Part shown: positions 59,102-64,000 of the stretch, piece by piece
Numbering within the stretch: position 1 is the stretch's first letter
Layout of the letters: the number at the start of each line of letters is the position of its first letter
Origin: Trebouxia sp. TZW2008
Taxonomy: Eukaryota > Chlorophyta > Trebouxiophyceae > Trebouxiales > Trebouxiaceae
Direction of reading: 5' to 3'
NCBI GenBank assembly: GCA_002118135.1
Contig: BDIU01000338.1
Coordinates: forward strand, 191-64,190
Length of the DNA stretch: 64,000 nt
The notes under the pieces: model-generated
What the model was told of the DNA's origin: nothing
Databases searched by the model: none
What the model saw: only the letters and a program-made list of their open reading frames with translations
Position numbers and translations under genes: made by a program

Positions 59102-60755
59102 ATGGCTTCTGCAAAGCTCGTTGGGTCCGTCGCACTTCTCATGCTCTTCGTGCTACAGCTATCGGCAACTACCACAGCCGAGTCGGGTAAGCCTGCCGCA
59201 CCTCTCCATGTCAACGACGCTACGATCAGTTTGTATCAGGCTATGTCACTTTGCCTGAGTGTACAAGGAAATGCTGTTCCTACTTTCACAGGCGCCTTTA
59301 CTGTTGACATTAGCTGTCAGCTAGTGACATGTCACTTATGAGAGTGACAAACTGCCTCAACTTTGGTGTTTGGACACTTTACCTTACATAAGTACTATTT
59401 CATGAGTTGCTTTCAGTCGTGGGAATAGCTGATTTAAGCCTGATGCAAGGGGTACAGCAATCCAATGTTGCATCTTTGCATCACTGACAATCAAGCATGC
59501 CATGAGAACATGAGAAAGTCACTTTCCAGGTCATTTCAGACGCATGCAACCTCGCATTTTGGGGGTTCACAAATGCTATGTACATGCACCATGCGTTATG
59601 TCACACCAATCAATTCTAGACACTATGATGCTTGCGTCAGTGTGTTCAGCATGCAACATGCATTTGTGTGCAACAATGCTTGAGAACACCTGTGACAACC
59701 CACAATCACTCTTATGCATCTCTAACACACAATCCTGTATATGAATGATCAGTTCACCAAGTAGATCCAGCATTCATGCTGCAGCCGCAAGGAAACGGTT
59801 GCACCCTGAAACTGGATCTGCTAGGCCAATTGACCTTCCATATGATGGATCCTTTGTGAAAGATGCAACATTGTGGTTGTCAATTGGCTCTGCAATTTCA
59901 GCTGTGCAAAGGCAGCTGACATGCAGATGATATACATGCGCACACGTATATGTCACAACGCATATAACAAACCAGTGCTGGCATGCAGATGTTATGCATG
60001 CACACACATGTTATATGTCACAACACATATAGCAAGTCAGTGTGTTGCACAGATCGTCGGTTGAAGGATGCCATTACCTGGGACATCTGCTGTTCGTACT
60101 GCACTTTTAAGGGGATGGCAATCCTCTGTTGTTTGAGGCTTGTGTGTTGCTTTGGGTGCTGCTCTGGCTATGCGTGACATCCTTGCTGCCACCAAATTGT
60201 TGCTCTGCGCATTTGTAATACAGAGTCATGTCATGCCTGCACATTATACTTGCAAAGTGACCAGTCGTTGCTCAACGCATTGAGCAAGCAAAGTGTGGCA
60301 TGCATATGACTCCGCATATGGTGTATGCAGTAAGCAACGTTGCGATTGATGAGAAATCCTTGGCTGGCGCTCACCAGAATGTACTTGGTCGTCGACTTTT
60401 GAATGGGCATCCCAACCAGGGTGATGGATCCTCCACCACAAATTTTGCCGAAGGGGGTGGGGGAGGCAGCGGCGGAGGGTCTGCAAGTAGCCAAAACGGT
60501 GGCTCAGCTGAAGGTGTTGGCTTCGGCGCTGGGGGAGGTGAAGGCTTCACTAGCAATGAACCTGGCAGCACCAAAGCGGGTGGCTTTGGGGGTGGGTTTG
60601 GTGGAGGAAAAACCGTCACCTCAGGGTGGGGCAGCTCTGCCTCTGGTGAAGGACAAGGGGGTGGGCACGGCTCAGGGAAGTCCATCACTACAACCAAAGG
60701 GGATGGCCCAACCAAAGGGGATGGCCCAACCAAAGGGAAAGGCCTTTCGCCATGA
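59102..60755 (+). CDS. Secreted glycine-rich protein, 2 exons, about 169 aa
   Basis: Exons 59102-59186 and 60331-60755 join in phase 1 across a 1.1-kb intron. The first exon encodes a classic signal peptide (MASAKLVGSVALLMLFVLQL then SATTTAES). The mature part starts hydrophilic, then turns Gly/Ser-rich with GGGGG and GFGGGFGGG stretches. It ends with three near-perfect TKGDGP hexapeptides from 18-bp DNA repeats (60706-60745). Gly-rich secreted proteins are often wall or matrix components; that role here is inferred. The TATA box at 58790 and CpG-rich 5' region support the start. Confidence 0.65.
59925..60050 (+). repeat. Tandem AT-rich/TGCATG repeat in the Gly-rich gene intron
   Basis: Two units of about 65 bp share 'cacacgtatatgtcacaacgcatata.caa' / 'cacacatgttatatgtcacaacacatatagcaa'. 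No coding role is apparent. Confidence 0.7.
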
Positions 60756-61024
60756 ATACTGGATCTCGTAGGTGATAGCATCACTCATAGCATAATGTAT
60801 AGCATCACTTGGGTTTCATATAAATTGCAAAGTGGTATTGTGGGCGCTGTGTGGGTGCTCTGGATGCCTAAATCAACTGCATGTCTTGGTAGCTGTGTTT
60901 GCATGACCCCATCACCATGCTGCCCAACGGTTGACATGCATGTCAAAGCTGAATCACATGTCCATGTCATGCCTATACAGCTCAAGCATCCAGAATGCAT
61001 TGCTGATTTGCATTGCTCATGCTG

Positions 61025-61210
61025 AACCTGTGGCAAGATTTGCCAGCATGATGCTGCGCTTGCCTGGACTTCAGTTTCATCTCAAGCGCTTCTGAGAGTC
61101 CTGGATTTTGCCAGTGCTCCACTGTAGAATAGAATGGGGCAATGGCCCTTGAAGCAGGCTCACAATGTTCAGCTGCAGTCAACATGGCGTTGAAGAACTG
61201 ATCTGAAAGT
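61025..61210 (-). CDS. Exon-like block of an unidentified minus-strand gene
   Basis: An open minus-strand stretch, bounded by an AG acceptor (TCAG) and a donor (CACAG/GTTCAG), encodes FFNAMLTAAEHCEPASRA and LSEALEMKLKSRQAQHH. Composition is typical of protein. It probably belongs to the gene with exons at 62666-63563, though I could not join the phases and at least one exon between may be missing. Confidence 0.4.
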
Positions 61211-61919
61211 GTCAAATCAGATCAGGTCTTCAACTCCAGGCTCATGTCAACTGTTGATCACTCAATCCCAGTCTCCAACTGTTGATTCTTGTTTCTGCAT
61301 GTGAAGGCACTTGATCAATGCTTGTAGTATGTCATTCAACGCTCACAACTCAACGCAATAGTGTGCGTGCCTGAAGTCATATTTCCAGTGGTTGTTGCAG
61401 GATGAGTTGAGGGGCAGCTGAGAGGTAGCTGCTGGGGCGGCACTTCAAGAAACACACATATCTGCTGAGAATCCTGTGAAGTTTGCTTGTTCATTGTACC
61501 TTGTTGACTTTCATAGCTTGCATGGCTTTAGCTATGAAATTTTTTGTCCTTGTGGCCAAATCGGCCTATAGCTCATGCTTGAGTCTGGCAATTTAGGGCG
61601 GATACTACATTGTCCTATTGAACACAGTTGATAGTTGTCTGGGTCCTGTGTCTTGTAACCAATCTATCAGTACAATGCGCTGCTGCCCCAAGCCTGTCAC
61701 ATTGCATTATCAAGTGCGTGAGCAATATACTGCACCATGAGCAAAAACAAGCACCCATGCTGCAGAGTACGTGGTGCATCATTGCAGGCTCATGCAAAGT
61801 GAGTCATGCCAGCATTTTGCAAGCAGCACTGCTTGCTGCTTCCATATCTATCTTAACATCATTGGCAGGTGCTCCACCAATTCAACATGCCCTTGTGCAC
61901 ATCTTAGCCCTGTCTATTG
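61211..61919. other. No recognised feature
   Basis: Low-CpG sequence without supported exons, between the exon-like block at 61025-61210 and copy B of the segmental duplication. It may be intron of the minus-strand gene. Confidence 0.35.
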
Positions 61920-63600
61920 CTGTCACATGGCAACAATCCTGTGTCAATTTGTTCTGCTACAGTTGTGGGCTGTATTTGTTGATGTGTGTGCTGTTTTTTA
62001 TTAGTTAAAACTGCACTTATCTGGCCTGTTGCATGATTGCTGGTAGCTGAGCTGATCATATAGGGTGCCCTCAGCGAAGCTAGCCACTATTTTGGCTTGT
62101 CAGGCTTCTAGTCTCTGCTGCCTTGAGGGGCACCCTGATAGCGGACAAGTTGATGATCTTCAGCAGGACATGTGACTGCTCTTGACTGATGTGGGGCCCC
62201 ATGTGTCTAGCAACACATTACCTACTCAGTCGTACAAACATAGCAGCACATAAGCTTTGTGATGACCAATCCAGTACAGATTATATCTGCCACAGTAGTA
62301 CATGTAATTTGTACAAATTACCTCGAGGCATACAATGTCATGTGTAGCAGCTGTTGCTACATCGCATGCGCATGGGTGCAAGGGCAAACAAGATTGCAAC
62401 AGATCGGTGAATATGTTGAAGGTGCCTGAAGCAGTGTAACAGCAGCATGCTACGATTGTCTTTGAGAACATGAGCAAAAGTGACAGGCTGCAACGCTTGA
62501 TCAGCTTGGTGTCACTTTCGCTACTTGTTACTCTTTTGCATCATAAAGCTGGACAGGCTTCATTTGTTGCAGCCAGATACTTAGGCAGTCAGCCAGCAGT
62601 GGCAGTCACTCACACATCTTCTCCCATTTGCTTGCGCACTTCTGGCGAGGCCTTGGCTAGCATGCCCTGCAGTCCACCATGCATTCACACAGCTGCATGC
62701 ATACTGCATATCTTGTCAGCACCTGTGTTATTCATGAGTGTGCAATGCTGTACAAAAGCAATCACAGTGCTGCATACGTGCAGTCAAAACAGCACCCATT
62801 GTTGCAGAACACAGCAGTGCAGAAGAGCTATTGCCATATAGGCTGCAGAAACCAGAAAACAATGATTGAAGCCATCAGGCACCATAACACGCATCATGTA
62901 GGAAGCCTCTGTGACTGAAGTAGCTCCTGCTGCAAAAGCTGCATAAGAACTAGTCATGACTCGCCTTCAGCAGCATGTCACCAATGGGATCTGGACCAGC
63001 TGTCTCTTCAAAGATGATTGTATACTGTTGCGACTGATCACCTGCATGTCATGGGGGAAAGATGAGTGAAAGCTTCTGTTACGGCTTCAACTGATTCAAA
63101 GCAGTGAGAGCATAAGTTGACAACACACATCCTGCTCAAGCGCTTTGCGACAGCATAGGGCATGGTAAACAGGCTTGCAACATGTGTACAGGGAGCGTAC
63201 CAAAGGCTAGTTTTGACCCTGGAGTGAGCAAATACGAGCAGCCTGCAGCAAGCATCCCACACCATCAGCCTGGCATACAGTGACTTCTCTGAGTGCTCTT
63301 GATCTGCCAAGTTGTTTGTGTGCAGCCAGTGGAAGTCTGAAGTTGTAACCCTTATGATTTTATCATGTACAGAAGATCATGTCACTCCTGTGATGTGCTG
63401 ATTTGGCGCAAGACCAGCAGCACATGCCTTGACCCACCTGACCGCATTTCACTGTCATTGAGCCATGTCCGTGTCTCATCTAGGAAGTTGTCTGGGTCTC
63501 CTATCAAGGGGCTGCAGTACAGGCGGCCTTGCTTCACCTCTATGCATGCATGCTCTTCTGCCACTGCATTGTAGCAGTGGTTGTCACGTACTCGTTGTGA
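61920..63600. repeat. Segmental duplication, copy B
   Basis: Direct-orientation partner of 55450-57320, about 6.4 kb away. See that entry for shared landmarks. Copy B retains the better exon structure. Confidence 0.75.
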
Positions 63601-63942
63601 TGCACTTTGAGTTTGGCCTTGTCTTGATGCAAGATGTCTGCAGCAGCCTTGATATAAGGCTTGCTTTTCTGCAAATTGTAGCAAGTGTCATCAATATCAA
63701 GGTAAATCTTTCATTTCGACGCCAAAGGGCATTGCAAGCATGTGAAATGCATCAGTATGAAGCTGATGACTCAAAATTGACCAAAAGCAGGACCTGCAGA
63801 CAACACGGATGCATTTAGATGGCTCGCATGAGCAGCGAGCATAAGCCCGTCGGCACTATATGCCATGCCATGCTACTTGCCTTGTTGTCCTTCCAGTTGC
63901 AAATCACAACCACCAGCTGTCCCAACACTGAAGAAGCCCTGC
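62614..63942 (-). CDS. Unidentified gene, better-preserved copy B (partial, may run off the window)
   Basis: Phase-linked exons are 63563-63438, 63303-63218 and 62666-62614. They contain IGDPDNFLDETRTWLNDSE, SLYARLMVWDACCRLLVFAH and GMLAKASPEVRKQMGED. A possible upstream exon (about 63942-63881, MRPMSVQGFFSVGTAGG) ends in an AAG/GCAAGT donor. The 5' end may lie beyond the window. I do not recognise the family. High identity with copy A over the 126-bp exon, with more decay elsewhere, suggests constraint on at least one copy. Confidence 0.4.
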
Positions 63943-64000
63943 ACGCTCATTGGTCTCATGTTACTGTATACTTGTACCAAGGAAGGCACTGCAGACTCCA

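Overview
This is a nuclear window from a photosynthetic eukaryote, most likely a chlorophyte green alga (probably a trebouxiophyte; inference). The genes are intron-rich, with GT-AG and some GC-AG introns. A plant-type CCCTAAA repeat sits in an intron. One protein is a plastid-type CRTISO-like oxidoreductase and another resembles the land-plant CBP60 family. No prokaryotic operons, rRNA, tRNA or CRISPR were seen. Gene bodies are poor in CpG and rich in TG/CA words, while predicted 5' ends are CpG-rich.

Layout. 1192-8954 (-): CBP60/SARD1-like protein, 13 exons. 10456-12985 (-): secreted protein with a CBM1-like cysteine module, a Pro/Ser linker and cyanovirin-N homology (CVNH) repeats. 13801-19402 (-): CRTISO-like FAD oxidoreductase, 8 exons, about 590 aa. 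19654-32085 (+): TAF1C/Rrn6-like RNA polymerase I factor, head-to-head with the previous gene. 32506-41807 (-): exocyst subunit Sec5, tail-to-tail with the Pol I factor. About 42037-44266 (+): unidentified gene, head-to-head with Sec5. 45481-46710 (+): small coiled-coil protein. 48234-55400 (+): long coiled coil fused to a C-terminal otubain-type OTU domain, about 1318 aa. 55450-63600: a roughly 2-kb direct segmental duplication carrying a degenerate and a better-preserved copy of an unidentified minus-strand gene. It flanks a secreted Gly-rich protein at 59102-60755 (+).

Exon models were built by hand from reading frame, splice consensus and phase. Where I say phases match, the codon phase at each donor agrees with that of the next acceptor. 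Coordinates may be off by a base.

The genes are housekeeping or signalling genes with no shared pathway. The striking property is structural. In almost every long gene, short stretches spanning an exon edge plus its splice site are tandemly duplicated into the neighbouring intron, often as decaying ladders. Two 178-bp copies of a TIR-bearing MITE are present, and one abuts a Sec5 splice donor exactly.
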